Origin: Alphaproteobacteria bacterium
Lineage (GTDB): Bacteria > Pseudomonadota > Alphaproteobacteria > Rhizobiales > Devosiaceae
Direction: 5' to 3'
Assembly (NCBI GenBank): GCA_018828145.1
Contig: JAHJWO010000042.1
Span: 1 to 64,000 of the forward strand
DNA: 64,000 bases
Shown here: in pieces, positions 36,686 to 47,208 of the stretch
Position numbering within the stretch: position 1 is the first letter of the stretch
Layout of the letters: each line of letters begins with the position of its first letter
The notes under the pieces: generated by a model
The model's input: only the letters and a program-made list of their open reading frames with translations
Told to the model about the DNA's origin: nothing
Database searches by the model: none
Program-made: the position numbers and the translations under genes

Positions 36686-38617
36686 CTAGCTGCCCGGCTG
36701 CGGCTCAAGCCCGCCTTCGGGCGGCGCGTCGGGGCGCTTCTTGCCCGCCTTGCCGGCCGACGGCACACCGCTCGCCTTGGGGGCGGCAGGACCGCTATCG
36801 TCCGGACGCACGGGCTGCTGCCCATCCATCAGGGCGCGCAGTTCATCGCCGGTCAGCGTCTCGTATTCGAGCAGGGCCTGGGCAATCGCTTCCCACTGGT
36901 CGTGGTGGGTGGTGAGGATTTCGCGGGCCGAGGCCTCGCCATCCTCGATCAGCTTGCGCACTTCCTGGTCGATGATGCGGGCCGTGTCATCCGACATATG
37001 CTGGCTCTGCGTCACCGAATGGCCCAGGAACACTTCCTGGTCGTTCGACTTGTAGCGCACGCGGCCAAGCTTCTCGCTCATGCCCCATTCCATGACCATC
37101 GAGCGGGCCAGGTTGGTAGCCATCTGGATGTCGCCGGAAGCGCCGCTCGTCACCTTTTCAGGGCCGAACTTGATGATCTCGGCCTCGCGGCCACCGAACA
37201 GCATGGTGAGGCGGGCCAGGGCCTTCTCGCGGCTGAACGAATAGCTGTCGCTTTCCGGCAGGGTCATCACCATGCCGAGGGCCCGGCCGCGCGGAATGAT
37301 CGTCGCCTTGTGGATGGGGTCGATGCCCGCAACCTTGAGCGCGATGATGGCGTGACCGGCCTCGTGATAGGCGGTGAGCTTCTTTTCGTCCTGCGACATG
37401 GCCATGGTGCGGCGCTCGGCGCCCATCATGATCTTGTCCTTGGCGTCTTCGAACTCGGCATGGGTGACGAAGCGCTTGTTGCGCCGCGCCGCCATCAGCG
37501 CCGCCTCGTTGACGAGGTTCATCAGGTCAGCGCCGGAGAAGCCGGGCGTACCGCGGGCCAGCACCTTGAGGTCCACATCGGGAGCCAGCGGCACCTTGCG
37601 GACATGGACCTTGAGCACCTTCTCGCGACCGGCAACGTCGGGGTTCGGCACCACGACCTGGCGGTCGAAGCGGCCCGGGCGCAGCAGAGCCGGATCCAGC
37701 ACGTCGGGACGGTTGGTTGCGGCAATCAGGATGATGCCTTCATTGGCCTCGAAGCCATCCATCTCGACCAGCAGCTGGTTGAGCGTCTGTTCGCGCTCGT
37801 CATTGCCGCCACCCAGACCGGCGCCGCGCTGGCGGCCGACGGCGTCGATTTCGTCGATGAAGATAATGCAGGGGGCATTCTTCTTGGCCTGCTCGAACAT
37901 GTCGCGGACGCGGGAAGCGCCGACACCGACGAACATTTCAACGAAGTCCGAACCCGAAATGGTGAAGAAGGGCACATTGGCTTCGCCGGCGACCGAACGG
38001 GCCAGCAGCGTCTTACCGGTACCCGGAGGGCCAACCAGCAGCACGCCGCGCGGAATGCGGCCACCCAGGCGCTGGAACTTGCCCGGATCGCGCAGGAATT
38101 CGACGATTTCCTCCAGATCCTGCTTGGCTTCGTCCACGCCGGCCACGTCCTCGAACGTCACCTTGCCGTGGCTTTCGGTCAGCAGCTTGGCGCGCGACTT
38201 GCCAAAGCCCATCGCGCCGCCGCGGCCCCCGCCCTGCATCTGGCGTATGAAGAAGAACCACACGCCGATGATGACGATGAAGGGGAGCCAGGAGGAGAGC
38301 AGAATCGACCAGAACGGGCTGGATTCCGGCGCCTGGGCGGTGATCGACACGCCCTTGTCCTCGAGCCGCGAAATCACGTCCGCGCCGGCAGGCAGCACGG
38401 TTTCGAACCGCGTGCCGTCGCGCAGGGTACCCGACACGATATCGTCGGTAATGGTGACGCTGGTCACGCTGCCGGCTTCCACATCGGTGACGAACTGGCT
38501 GTAGCTCTTGTCGGCCACGGAAATCGAGCGGGTCGAAGACTGGAAGACCTGGAACAGGCCCATCAGCATAAAGAGAATGACCAGCCAGATGGCGAAGTTG
38601 CGGAAATTTCCGTTCAT
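36686..38617 (-). CDS. ftsH: ATP-dependent zinc metalloprotease FtsH
   Basis: The 643-residue membrane-anchored AAA+ protease degrades misfolded membrane proteins and regulatory targets. It has two N-terminal membrane segments (about 7-26 and 100-122) around a periplasmic domain. The AAA module shows GPPGTGKT (about 195), [11 protein letters not shown] and an arginine-finger region (RPGRFDR). The protease has HEAGH (about 415) as zinc site. The ATG at 38617 is used; an adjacent TTG at 38620 would add one residue. tilS lies upstream in the usual order, but 509 bp of repeat-bearing DNA separates them. Confidence 0.97.
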   Translation of the reverse strand: MNGNFRNFAIWLVILFMLMGLFQVFQSSTRSISVADKSYSQFVTDVEAGSVTSVTITDDIVSGTLRDGTRFETVLPAGADVISRLEDKGVSITAQAPESSPFWSILLSSWLPFIVIIGVWFFFIRQMQGGGRGGAMGFGKSRAKLLTESHGKVTFEDVAGVDEAKQDLEEIVEFLRDPGKFQRLGGRIPRGVLLVGPPGTGKTLLARSVAGEANVPFFTISGSDFVEMFVGVGASRVRDMFEQAKKNAPCIIFIDEIDAVGRQRGAGLGGGNDEREQTLNQLLVEMDGFEANEGIILIAATNRPDVLDPALLRPGRFDRQVVVPNPDVAGREKVLKVHVRKVPLAPDVDLKVLARGTPGFSGADLMNLVNEAALMAARRNKRFVTHAEFEDAKDKIMMGAERRTMAMSQDEKKLTAYHEAGHAIIALKVAGIDPIHKATIIPRGRALGMVMTLPESDSYSFSREKALARLTMLFGGREAEIIKFGPEKVTSGASGDIQMATNLARSMVMEWGMSEKLGRVRYKSNDQEVFLGHSVTQSQHMSDDTARIIDQEVRKLIEDGEASAREILTTHHDQWEAIAQALLEYETLTGDELRALMDGQQPVRPDDSGPAAPKASGVPSAGKAGKKRPDAPPEGGLEPQPGS

Positions 38618-39126
38618 CAATCCTGTCCCGGAGAAGCGGCGCCAAGCAAGCGCGGCGCGTGAGCCGAATGTATGTCCGGCATTGGGGCGTTACAAGGGCC
38701 AGACCTGCGGCCCTTTGCGCGCTCCGTCCAGTCATATTGTCGCGATTGGGTTAATACGCCGTGGGGATTGGGAAGGTTCCGCGGAGGCGCGGAAGCGCTG
38801 GATCGCGGTTATCGAGATGGACGGGCCTGGGATAAGGCGGGGGCGATGTTTCAGTCGACACCCTCCCCCATGTAGGGAGGGATCAAGGGTGGGGGTATGT
38901 TTGGCCCGATATCGGGGCTCCCACACCCCCCTCCCAGCCTCCCCATCAAGGGGGGAGGTGCCGTCCTGTGCACGGGGCTAGATTGTGCCAAGAGCTGTCA
39001 GCAACTCTACCTTCACCCCTGAGGGAGAAGGTACTCCAAAGGGGCCGATGAGGGGCCTTCTTTGCCCTCCACATCCATCCAAGTATGGGCGAACGCAGCA
39101 CCCCTCACCCCGGGGTGGGTAAAAGT
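38618..39126. other. Non-coding spacer with repeats between tilS and ftsH
   Basis: No gene is supported in these 509 bp. They hold the ftsH upstream region, a GC-rich repeat block at 38868-38961, and CCTTCACCCCTGAGGGAGAAGG near 39010-39031, a palindromic repeat-like sequence. A CACCCCGGGGTG palindrome (about 39107-39118) lies near the tilS stop and could act in its 3' end. Such short G/C-blocked repeats commonly collect between rhizobial genes. Confidence 0.5.
38868..38961 (-). repeat. Dispersed GC-rich repeat, second copy
   Basis: Read on the minus strand from 38961, GCACCTCCCCCCTTGATGGG is followed directly by GAGGCTGGGAGGGGGGTGT. It is the same family as the repeat between thiB and thiP (2159-2246), here without the nested hairpin. 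The plus-strand left part contains CCCTCCCCCATGTAGGGAGGG and AAGGGTGGGGG, allowing extensive folding. Confidence 0.6.
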
Positions 39127-40389
39127 TCAATCGATCAGCAACTGCACCTTGATGCGGTCGTCGAACGACCAGCCGCCCAGGGACAGCACGCCACCGGCCG
39201 CGTCGCGGACGATGGGGGCGGTGCGGATGGCTTCGGCGGGGGCGGTGACCTTGAAGCCGAGGAATTCCTCGAGCCGATGGCGCGGCAGGTAGTCGGCGAC
39301 GCTGGCGGTGAGACCCCCCTCTTCCGAGGCATTGACGATGCGGAAGCGCTCGTCCCAGACCAGCTCGCCATGCGGGGCCAGCTGCGCATCGGGCGGCAGT
39401 GCGCGGCCGGGCTCGCGGGCCACGGCAATGGCGCCATCCTTGAGGCGGACGACGCAACCGAGCACGGTCATGGACTTGGCCAGCGCACCCTCGGCAATCG
39501 CCTGGCGCAGGCGCTCGACCTGGCCCAAGGCGCGCGGCTTCTGGCGTCCGCCCACAATGTTGAGCGTACGCCCCAGCAGGCGCGTTGAAATGGCGGGGCT
39601 GAGCCCGATGAACGGCGCCAGCTCGATGCGCGCGGCGCCAAAGCCATCGAGACGCACGATCTCGCTGAAGCAGCCATCGGCGATCTGGGCGATGGCGGCA
39701 TCGGCCTCGGCCATGCGCTCGGCAAAGACCGACAGGGCGGCGCTGTCGAGCCCGAGCGAGGCCAGCTGTGGCAGCACCTGGCGCCAGCGCACCCGCTCAT
39801 AATGCGGATCTTTATTGGATGGGTCCTCTGCCGGGACCAGCCCTGCCGCGTCGACGACGGCGCGCAGGGCGGCCGGATCGACGCCGAGCAGCGGGCGATG
39901 CACCGGCACGCCCTCGATCTCGGCCATGGCACTCATGCCCTTGAGACCCTCGATGCCGCTGCCATGGGCCATGCGCATCAGCACCGTCTCGGCCTGGTCA
40001 TGCCGGTGATGGGCGGTGAGCAGCACAGTCGCGCCGTCTTCGGGCATGGCGGCGCCAATAAGGCGATAGCGGGCGATGCGCGCGGCTTCCTGCACCCCGC
40101 TGGCCGGCTTGGCGCCGGCCCAGACGAGCCCCCGCGCCGGCAGGCCGAGCGCCTGCGCGGCCGCAAGCACATTTGCGACCTCCCCGGCCGCTTCGGGGCG
40201 CAGGCCATGATCGACCGAATAGACGTGGAGGACCGGCGGATTGGCCAGGCTCGAGGCCCAGCGCTGCGCCAGCAGCATCAGCGCCAGGCTATCGGCGCCA
40301 CCCGAGACGGCGAGCGCGAGGGCGGGTTGCCCCGCCACCGCGGCAAACAGAGCCTGCAGCTCTGCCGGCGTCTCGAGCCCGGGCGTCAT
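39127..40389 (-). CDS. tilS: tRNA(Ile)-lysidine synthase
   Basis: The 420-residue enzyme converts C34 of the AUA-reading tRNA-Ile to lysidine, preventing misreading of Met codons. The PP-loop ATPase motif SGGADS (29-34) is clear, followed by the HGLRPEA and HHRHDQAETVLMR regions and a C-terminal substrate domain. The start is taken as the ATG at 40389, which overlaps the cpoB stop as ATGA; an ATG at 40401 is also possible. Position between cpoB and ftsH is the standard alphaproteobacterial order. Confidence 0.93.
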   Translation of the reverse strand: MTPGLETPAELQALFAAVAGQPALALAVSGGADSLALMLLAQRWASSLANPPVLHVYSVDHGLRPEAAGEVANVLAAAQALGLPARGLVWAGAKPASGVQEAARIARYRLIGAAMPEDGATVLLTAHHRHDQAETVLMRMAHGSGIEGLKGMSAMAEIEGVPVHRPLLGVDPAALRAVVDAAGLVPAEDPSNKDPHYERVRWRQVLPQLASLGLDSAALSVFAERMAEADAAIAQIADGCFSEIVRLDGFGAARIELAPFIGLSPAISTRLLGRTLNIVGGRQKPRALGQVERLRQAIAEGALAKSMTVLGCVVRLKDGAIAVAREPGRALPPDAQLAPHGELVWDERFRIVNASEEGGLTASVADYLPRHRLEEFLGFKVTAPAEAIRTAPIVRDAAGGVLSLGGWSFDDRIKVQLLID

Positions 40390-41438
40390 GCGGGCGGGCA
40401 TTCGGCCCGGGACTTTTCCTCGCCCAGCCGGGTCAGGAAGGCCGGCGTCAACGTGGTGTAGCGCTTGTCGATCTCGGCAAAGGTGCGGCAGGCGGTCTCG
40501 CGTTCACCGGCGCCCGACAGCGACATGCCCAGCTTGAGCAGCAGGTCCGGTGCCCGCGGATTGTCCGGCGCCTTCTGGAAGGCCGTCAGCAGCACTTCGG
40601 CCGCCTCGTCATAGGCCGACCGGTGGATCAGCGCATCGCCGAGCCAGTTGGCGGCGTCGGTGGCCTGCGGATTGTCCGGATAGAGCGCGATGAACTGGCT
40701 GAACTGATCCTCGGCAAAGGCATAGTCGCCCTTGACCAGGGCATCATAGCCCGCCGCGAACTGGGCATCGGCGTCAGCATTGCCGGTCGCGGCGGCGGCC
40801 GGGTCAAAGCTCAGGTTCAGCGGCTGGCCGGTGGCCAGATCCACCCCGCCCGTGGCCCCGGTGCCCACCAGCGGATCGCCGGATTCGCCGAGCGTATCGG
40901 CGGGCGCCGCGCTGCCATCGTCAAAGGTCGGGTCGAACTCGACCTCGCCGGGCAGCGGCTGCACGCCCTGCTCGGGAATATCGGTCATCGGCACGGCATC
41001 GGGCGCCACTTCGGGCGCGGCACCGGGGTCCTGCGGCAACGCCTCGGGCTGCGTCACGCCGCCCGGTTGGGTTGCCGCATCAGTTTTTCCCGGCGCACCG
41101 CCTTCGAGCGCCTGGAAGCGGAACTCATTGTCTTCGGCCATCCGGTTGACGATTTCCTGCAGCTGCGTGAGCTGGAAGGTCAGGCCCTCGATCTGCCCGT
41201 TGAGCAGGCGATTCTGCTCTTCAAGCTGCTGCAGGCGCACCATCAGCTGCGCGGTATCCTGCGCCTGGGCGACATGGATGCGTGGGGCCTGTGGGGCATT
41301 GGTGAAGGTCAGTCCACCCAGCTCGGCCGGTGGCAGGCTCGTCGACTGGGCCGACATGCTGGCGCCGGTAAACCCGAACGCGACCGCGACCGTGCACAGC
41401 GCCACCCGTCCCCTTCTTGCGATTGCCGATAACTTCAA
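40386..41438 (-). CDS. cpoB: Tol-Pal coordinator CpoB (YbgF)
   Basis: The 350-residue periplasmic protein links the Tol-Pal machine with peptidoglycan synthesis at division. It has a signal peptide, a coiled coil (LMVRLQQLEEQNRLLNGQIEG and on, about 60-105), a Pro/Ala/Asp-rich linker and a C-terminal TPR domain (about 225-345). No ATG fits: the TTG at 41438 lies six bases after TTGGAGG and starts a credible signal peptide (LKLSAIARRGRVALCTVAVA), so I use it. The frame opening at 41519 reads through the pal terminator. Confidence 0.88.
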   Translation of the reverse strand: MKLSAIARRGRVALCTVAVAFGFTGASMSAQSTSLPPAELGGLTFTNAPQAPRIHVAQAQDTAQLMVRLQQLEEQNRLLNGQIEGLTFQLTQLQEIVNRMAEDNEFRFQALEGGAPGKTDAATQPGGVTQPEALPQDPGAAPEVAPDAVPMTDIPEQGVQPLPGEVEFDPTFDDGSAAPADTLGESGDPLVGTGATGGVDLATGQPLNLSFDPAAAATGNADADAQFAAGYDALVKGDYAFAEDQFSQFIALYPDNPQATDAANWLGDALIHRSAYDEAAEVLLTAFQKAPDNPRAPDLLLKLGMSLSGAGERETACRTFAEIDKRYTTLTPAFLTRLGEEKSRAECPPA

Positions 41439-41517
41439 ACGACGCCTCCAAAATGCTGGACCCAAGTGACACCCAACATGGTGCCTGAGGCGCTGCCGAT
41501 AAAGGGCAATTTTGGTC

Positions 41518-41556
41518 AAAAGAAAGCGCCCGGGCCAAATTGTGGCTCCGGGCGCT
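41518..41556 (-). terminator. Intrinsic terminator after pal
   Basis: On the minus strand AGCGCCCGG and CCGGGCGCT (41525-41556) form a 9-bp stem, extended by an imperfect inner helix, followed by TTTCTTTT. It is 65 bp past the pal stop and upstream of cpoB, so pal and cpoB may be transcribed separately or by read-through. Confidence 0.85.
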
Positions 41557-41621
41557 CTTGCCTCCAGTTTGCACTGGATCGGTGTGGGCCCCTCCCCATG
41601 GGGAAGAGCCGCTTGTCCTGG

Positions 41622-42116
41622 CTACTGGACGACCGTGACCGCGCGGCGGTTCTGGCTCCAGCAGGAAATGTCGTTGCAGATCGCCACCGGGCGTTCCTTG
41701 CCGAAGGACTGCGACGTGATGCGCTGCTGGTTGACACCGCGCGACACGAGGTAGTTCACCACCACCGAGGCGCGGCGGGCGCCCAGGGCGATATTGTATT
41801 CGCGGGTGCCGCGCTCATCGGCATGGCCTTCGATCATGATGCGGTAGTTCTGGTACTGGTTGAGCCAGGCCGCCTGCTTGTCGAGCGTGGCAGAAGCCTC
41901 GGCGGTCAGCGAGCTGGAATCGGTTTCGAAGAACACGCGATCGCCGACCGACACCAGGAATTCCTGCTGGCTGCCCGGGGCGCCGCCGCCCGGCCCCAGA
42001 TTGCCGACACCGGTCGGCATGGTATTGGGCGTGCGCGAACAGGCCGCGATGACCACGACGAAAAGCAGCATTGCGGCAGCACGCAATGCGGTGTTGAGGG
42101 GTGCGGTGATGACCAC
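41622..42116 (-). CDS. pal: Peptidoglycan-associated lipoprotein Pal
   Basis: The 164-residue outer-membrane lipoprotein binds peptidoglycan and TolB. It has a lipoprotein signal with lipobox IAAC, a short Gly/Pro linker and an OmpA-like domain with IEGHADERGTREYNIALGARRA for diaminopimelate binding. The start is the GTG at 42116 (VVITAPLNTALRAAAMLLF), six bases after CAGGAG; the ATG at 42149 would place 11 residues before it and ignores that site. Pal normally follows tolB directly. Here tolB is about 11.7 kb away. Confidence 0.94.
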   Translation of the reverse strand: MVITAPLNTALRAAAMLLFVVVIAACSRTPNTMPTGVGNLGPGGGAPGSQQEFLVSVGDRVFFETDSSSLTAEASATLDKQAAWLNQYQNYRIMIEGHADERGTREYNIALGARRASVVVNYLVSRGVNQQRITSQSFGKERPVAICNDISCWSQNRRAVTVVQ

Positions 42117-42500
42117 GGAAAGCTCCTGAAAGGCGAAAATCTTAAGCACGGCATTTACCGCGCTTAGTCTTAAGGCCGGGTTTGCCGACGTGGTTAATCT
42201 TTGCCTATCGCGGCGCGAATGTGGCAGGAATCCTGGCTTTTCTGTGATGATGCATATCCGTCACAGGCGTGGCGAGGGATCACGTTAAGGTTAAGTGGCG
42301 GGCACTCTTTGGGCAGCGGGTAAGGCACACCCGGAATGCCACGATCACCGCCTCGGCTCCAATGCTGTCCGGCGTAGGCCGATTGCCGACGCTACCGCTT
42401 CATTTGACAGCGCTTGGGAGCCAATTGGCGTAGGTTGCGGTCAGGCAGCTTAGGATCGCAGGTTGCAGGTCCATTTGTCGGAAAGACTGACGTTCGCAGT
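42117..42500. other. pal upstream region, no gene
   Basis: No coding region is supported in these 384 bp. The part next to pal should contain a new promoter, since pal is cut off from tolQRAB. On the minus strand CTTAACCTTAACG (near 42280) and GATTAACCACG (near 42200) resemble CtrA half-sites (TTAACC), which would fit division-linked expression. This is suggestive only. The far half is where the accessory segment joins. Confidence 0.35.
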
Positions 42501-43277
42501 TCAACCCCTCACTCTTCCGCTGATCGCGTTGGCGCTTGCACGAAGGACTACAGGCTCGGGCACCAAGCTCCGCGTGGTGTCCTTCAGTAAAGCGAGTTGA
42601 TCCGGTGCAAGGTCGCCCAGGACTGCTGCGAGGCGGGGAGACAGAACACCGACCTGCCAATAGTGGTCGAAATCGCGAAAGGTACGCGACACGGAAATCT
42701 GACGTTGCCGGATATTTTCCAGGCCGGCGTCCGTCCATAGGCGGTGCATTTCGTCCGCATTGCCAGCCTCGGGATGTGGTGGACTTGGCGTCTCGAAGTC
42801 CATCGCCAGCATTGCGCGATGCATCGCCTCATAAGGAAATCCGCCCCCTTCGATATCCCAGGTATAAGCGGCAACGAAGCCTCCGGGGCGGACTATGCGG
42901 GCCATCTCGCTCACCCCGCGCAATGGTTCCGGCATGAAGTGCAGAACAAGCGCGGCGATAGCTACGTCGACAGAGTTATCGGGCAGATCGATCTGCATCG
43001 CATCGCCTGTCTTGAACGTAGCCTCAGGCCCGAGTCCGCGACCGCGAGCGAAGTTCAGCTGTCCTTCCGAAGGATCGATGCCTAGTAGCGAAAGGGGAGC
43101 GCAGCGTTCAACTACGAGGCCAGAAAAAGCACCGCTGCCACACCCGACGTCCAGCCACGCCAGTCCGGGGGGCGGTTTCAGCCAGTCCAGAAAGTCAGCG
43201 CCAGCATTCCTGCTCCATTCGCCCATCAGAAGTTCGTAACTGGCGCCATCGCCAAATCTTATCTGCGTGCCCACCAT
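42501..43277 (-). CDS. Class I SAM-dependent methyltransferase
   Basis: The 258-residue protein has motif I LDVGCGSGAF (about 42-51), an acidic GIDPS (motif II), GDAMQIDLPDNSVDVA and a VRPGG loop, the pattern of UbiE/Methyltransf_11 small-molecule methylases. The substrate cannot be told. GGGAGG precedes the ATG at 43277. It is the first gene of the segment separating pal from tolB and has no obvious functional partner. Confidence 0.87.
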   Translation of the reverse strand: MVGTQIRFGDGASYELLMGEWSRNAGADFLDWLKPPPGLAWLDVGCGSGAFSGLVVERCAPLSLLGIDPSEGQLNFARGRGLGPEATFKTGDAMQIDLPDNSVDVAIAALVLHFMPEPLRGVSEMARIVRPGGFVAAYTWDIEGGGFPYEAMHRAMLAMDFETPSPPHPEAGNADEMHRLWTDAGLENIRQRQISVSRTFRDFDHYWQVGVLSPRLAAVLGDLAPDQLALLKDTTRSLVPEPVVLRASANAISGRVRG

Positions 43278-43360
43278 GACAACCTCCCACCGGCCTTGGC
43301 CGACAGGAAGTGTAGCCCAGCAAAGCCGACCGCGGGAGAGCTGTGCCTGCTCCCGGGCCG

Positions 43361-43657
43361 CTATCTGGAGGCCGACTTGCGTGTTGCCCAGGTCGACAGG
43401 CCGAGCGCAAGGGCAACGAATGCGGTGGCAGCCGCGAAGACAAGTTCAAGGCCGAACCCGCCGCCATGATCGGTGGTGCCCGAGCCAAGGGCGAACAGCG
43501 CTCCCATGGCCGAGGCGCCGGTAATCAGTCCCGAATTCCTGCCGAGAGCCAGCAAAGCCGAAGTCACGCCACGCTGGTCCTTTTCCGCGCCAGCCATGAG
43601 CGCGGTATTGTTGGCAGTCTGGAACAGGGCATAGCCCGAAGTGATTATGCCTCCGTT
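43361..43657 (-). pseudogene. 3' remnant of an MFS transporter gene
   Basis: The frame is open for 98 codons from just after a TGA at 43658-43660 and ends at 43361. The peptide contains SGYALFQTANNTALM, RNSGLITGASAMGALFALG and a last hydrophobic helix, typical of the C-terminal two helices of 14-TM drug exporters. A full protein would need about 350 more residues, but the frame is closed upstream and the next bases belong to the amidase promoter region. It is a truncated relic left at a junction. Confidence 0.75.
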
Positions 43658-43744
43658 TCAACCCTGCCGTCGCGGCGGCGCTGCCTTGGTCGCGGCGCCG
43701 ACATCGCTCTGGACTTGCTGACACCATTCCAGCAGGATCGCCGC

Positions 43745-44659
43745 ATGACCCTGCATCGCTTTGTCCCCACCAATTATTACAACGTCATCGGCACATTTCC
43801 GCCAGCGCTAACCATTGCCAATGGCGATAGCGTCATTACGCAAACCATTGATGCCCGCGGGTTCGATGCCGAGGGCGTACAGCGCAAGCACGGCCCAAAC
43901 CCGATGAATGGCCCGATCCATGTCGAAGGGGCCGAACCAGGCGACGCACTCAGGGTGGAGATCATCGACATGACGCCGACCCGCGACACCGGCTGGACTG
44001 GCAATGTCGTGTCTGCCGGTGTGGTCGATCCGGAAACGGTGCGGGCGCTGCCACCGCGGGCGACAACGACCTGGACCATCGATCGTGAGGCGCTGACCGT
44101 TCGCCTTGCAGAGCCGTTCAAAGGTCTCGAGAACTTTGTTTTGCCCTTGGCGCCGATGATCGGGTGCTTCGGCGTTGCGCCAAAACTGGGCCAGGCCATC
44201 TCTACGGCGACCAGCGCCGAATTTGGCGGCAATATGGACTATCGCCTGTTTGGGCCGGGGACCACGGTCTGGCTCCCGGTCGCCGCGCCCGGCGCGCTGT
44301 TCTTCCTTGGGGATTGTCATGCAACCCAGGGCGACGGTGAGATTGTTGGCACTGGCATAGAGACCACGTTCGAAGTCACCATTCGGCTGTCGGTCGAAAA
44401 GCGCAGCCCCATCGTCTGGCCTCGTGGGGAAACAGAAACGGACATCTTTACTATTGGCAATGCTCGCCCGCTCGACCAAGCGCTGCAGCACGCCACGACC
44501 GAAATGCTGGCCTGGCTGGCCAGCGACTTTGGCCTCGATACCATTGCCGCGAGCCACCTGCTCGGCCAAGTGGTGCGATATGACGTCGGCAACGTCTATG
44601 ACCCCGCCTATACCATGGCTTGCCGGCTCGAAAAGAAGTGGCTCACCCGGACGCCTTGA
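43745..44659 (+). CDS. Acetamidase/formamidase family protein
   Basis: The 304-residue protein matches the acetamidase/formamidase family: GPIHVEGAEPGDALRVEI, an APMIGCFGVAP segment, GGNMDYRLFGPGTTVWLPV and FFLGDCHATQGDGEI, which carries conserved acid and His residues of the metal site. It would hydrolyse short amides to ammonia and the acid. The ATG at 43745 begins MTLHRFVPT; the longer 438-codon frame upstream overlaps the MFS remnant on the other strand and is spurious. About 250 bp without a gene follow before tex. Confidence 0.85.
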   Translation: MTLHRFVPTNYYNVIGTFPPALTIANGDSVITQTIDARGFDAEGVQRKHGPNPMNGPIHVEGAEPGDALRVEIIDMTPTRDTGWTGNVVSAGVVDPETVRALPPRATTTWTIDREALTVRLAEPFKGLENFVLPLAPMIGCFGVAPKLGQAISTATSAEFGGNMDYRLFGPGTTVWLPVAAPGALFFLGDCHATQGDGEIVGTGIETTFEVTIRLSVEKRSPIVWPRGETETDIFTIGNARPLDQALQHATTEMLAWLASDFGLDTIAASHLLGQVVRYDVGNVYDPAYTMACRLEKKWLTRTP

Positions 44660-44907
44660 TGGGTCTCGTTCGTTTTACTGCGGTTATAACCACGTCCGCC
44701 TTCCCGGGTGAGTTCTCAGGCAACCAGAATTGGCACCGGGGGCAAATGACCAAACGGATCGGAAACCCGCCGATCGGCAACGCGCCCCATGCCGGACACC
44801 CAGGTTGCGTGGCATAGCTTCTCGAAGGCAGCCGGTATTGGCCTGCTCCAAGGTTGCCCCGCAAAACATGCCAGGTTGCCGGTCCCTCGCGGGACTATCA
44901 TTGTGCG

Positions 44908-47208
44908 CTACTTCTTCTTGCGCATGGCGGCGCTGAGCATGTCGCCCAAGGAACCGGTGCTGCCGGGGGCTAACTGAGCTGGGCGCTGGTTGGCCCGGAC
45001 GGGTGGGTCGCGGGGGCGTTCACGCGGGGCGATGTTGTCGCTTTCCTTGCGCATGGTGAGGCCGATACGCTTGCGCGGCACGTCGACTTCCACCACCCGG
45101 ACCTGCACCACGTCGCCCGCCTTGACGACCTCGTGGGGATCCTTGACGAACTTGTCGGCCAGCTGGGAGACGTGCACCAGCCCGTCCTGATGCACGCCGA
45201 TATCGACGAAGGCACCAAAGGCCGCGACGTTGGTAACGGTGCCTTCCAGCATCATGCCCGGCACAAGGTGTTTGATGTCGTCCACCCCGTCGGCAAAGGT
45301 CGCGGTCTTGAAGACGGGACGAGGATCGCGGCCAGGCTTTTCAAGTTCCGCGAGGATGTCGCGCACCGTTGGCAGGCCGAAGCGGTCGTCAACGAAACTC
45401 TTCGGATCAAGGCCGGACAGGGCCGATTTGTCCCCCATGATGGTGCGGAGATCGCGGCCGCAGGCGGCGACGATCCGGCGGGCGAGTCCATAGGCCTCGG
45501 GGTGCACCGACGACGCATCGAGCGGCTCGGCGCCGTCGGTGATACGCAGGAAGCCGGCGCTCTGTTCGAAGGTGCGCTGGCCGAGGCGCGGCACCTCGAG
45601 CAGTGCCTTGCGGGAGCGGAATGGGCCATTGGCGTCGCGGTGCGTGACAATGGCTTCGGCGACGGAGGGGCCAAGGCCCGAGACACGTGCCAAGAGCGGG
45701 GCCGAAGCGGTGTTGAGGTCCACGCCCACGGCGTTCACGGCGTCTTCGACCACAGCGTCGAGCGAGCGGTCGAGGCGGTATTGGTCGAGGTCGTGCTGAT
45801 ACTGGCCAACGCCGATCGCCCTGGGCTCGATCTTGACCAGTTCGGCCAGAGGATCCTGCAAACGGCGGGCGATGGAGACAGCGCCGCGCAGTGACACGTC
45901 GAGATTGGGAAACTCGGCCGCCGCCAGCGCAGACGCGGAATAGACCGAGGCGCCGGCCTCGGAGACGATGACCTTGGTCGGCTTGGGCGCGGGCAGACGC
46001 TCGATGAGGTCAGCGACCAGCTTTTCAGTCTCGCGGCTGCCGGTGCCATTGCCGATGGCGATGAGTTGCACGCCGTGCTTTTTGATCAACGCCTGAATGG
46101 CGGCCTGTGAGCCCATCACGTCGTTGCGGGGCTGGAAGGGGTAGATGGTTTCGGTATCGAGTACCTTGCCGGTGGCGTCGATGACCGCGACCTTGACGCC
46201 GGTGCGGATGCCGGGATCGAGCCCCATCGTGGCGCGGGCGCCAGCGGGGGCGGCCAGCAGCAGGTCCCTGAGATTGCGGGCGAAGACGCCAATGGCCTCG
46301 ACCTCGGCGCGCTCGCGCAGTTCCACCATCAGGTCGATGGAGAGCGTGATGCGCAGGCGCGTCCGCCATGCCCAGCCAGCCACTTCGCGGAGCCATCTGT
46401 CGCCCGCGCCATTGCCCTGCTGCGCATTGAGTGCGGCAGCGACGAAGCGCTCGGCGGGTTTGATCGGATCGGTGACGTCAGCGTCCACCTCGATATCGAG
46501 GCCGAGGAAACCCTCGTCACGGCCGCGCATCATGGCGAGGGCGCGGTGGCCGGCGACCTTGTTCCAGCGTTCGGAATGGGCGAAGTAGTCGGAGAATTTG
46601 GCGCCCGCGTCTTCCTTGCCCTTCAGCACCTTGGCGCTGAGCATGGCCTTGTCGCGCATATAGCTGCGGAGTTGGCCAAGCAGGGCTGCGTTTTCCGATA
46701 GACCCTCGACGACGATGTCGCGCGCGCCTTCGAGCGCTTCCTTGCTGCCGAGCACTTCTTCAGTGATGTAGCCTTCGGCCAGCAGCACGGGATCGGCGCC
46801 GCGATTGGCAAGGATGGCCTCAGCCAGTGGACCCAGACCGCGCTCGCGGGCGATTTCGGCCTTGGTGCGGCGTTTGGGCTTGAACGGCAGATAGAGGTCT
46901 TCAAGCTCGGCCTTGGTGGCGGCGCCGATGATGGTGGCGGTCAGCGCGCTGGTGAGCTTGCCCTGCTCCTCGATGGACTTCAGGATCGCAGCGCGGCGGG
47001 ATTCCAGCTCGCGCAGATAGGTCAGCCGCTCGGCCAGTAGCCGCAACTGCGTATCATCCAGCCCGCCGGTTGCTTCCTTGCGGTAGCGCGCGATGAACGG
47101 CACCGTTGCCCCGCCATCGAGCAGTTCCACAGCAGCCCGCACCTGATCGGGGCGGGCGGAGACTTCGGTGGCGATCTGAGTGGCAATGCGGGTGTCTAGT
47201 TGGGACAT
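44908..47208 (-). CDS. tex: RNA-binding transcription accessory protein Tex
   Basis: The 766-residue protein has the full Tex layout: an N-terminal helical domain, a YqgF/RNase-H-like domain (about 325-450; [14 protein letters not shown]), a helix-hairpin-helix pair ([16 protein letters not shown]) and an S1 domain near 645-720 ([28 protein letters not shown]). The C-terminal tail is basic. It binds nucleic acid and influences transcription and stress survival. The ATG at 47208 (MSQLDTRIA) is chosen; 85 extra upstream codons have no similarity. It lies in the accessory segment although tex is usually a core gene. Confidence 0.94.
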   Translation of the reverse strand: MSQLDTRIATQIATEVSARPDQVRAAVELLDGGATVPFIARYRKEATGGLDDTQLRLLAERLTYLRELESRRAAILKSIEEQGKLTSALTATIIGAATKAELEDLYLPFKPKRRTKAEIARERGLGPLAEAILANRGADPVLLAEGYITEEVLGSKEALEGARDIVVEGLSENAALLGQLRSYMRDKAMLSAKVLKGKEDAGAKFSDYFAHSERWNKVAGHRALAMMRGRDEGFLGLDIEVDADVTDPIKPAERFVAAALNAQQGNGAGDRWLREVAGWAWRTRLRITLSIDLMVELRERAEVEAIGVFARNLRDLLLAAPAGARATMGLDPGIRTGVKVAVIDATGKVLDTETIYPFQPRNDVMGSQAAIQALIKKHGVQLIAIGNGTGSRETEKLVADLIERLPAPKPTKVIVSEAGASVYSASALAAAEFPNLDVSLRGAVSIARRLQDPLAELVKIEPRAIGVGQYQHDLDQYRLDRSLDAVVEDAVNAVGVDLNTASAPLLARVSGLGPSVAEAIVTHRDANGPFRSRKALLEVPRLGQRTFEQSAGFLRITDGAEPLDASSVHPEAYGLARRIVAACGRDLRTIMGDKSALSGLDPKSFVDDRFGLPTVRDILAELEKPGRDPRPVFKTATFADGVDDIKHLVPGMMLEGTVTNVAAFGAFVDIGVHQDGLVHVSQLADKFVKDPHEVVKAGDVVQVRVVEVDVPRKRIGLTMRKESDNIAPRERPRDPPVRANQRPAQLAPGSTGSLGDMLSAAMRKKK

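Noticed and set aside
43343..44659. 438-codon amidase with N-terminal extension
   Set aside because: The extension is antisense to the MFS remnant and not protein-like; family similarity starts at the ATG at 43745.
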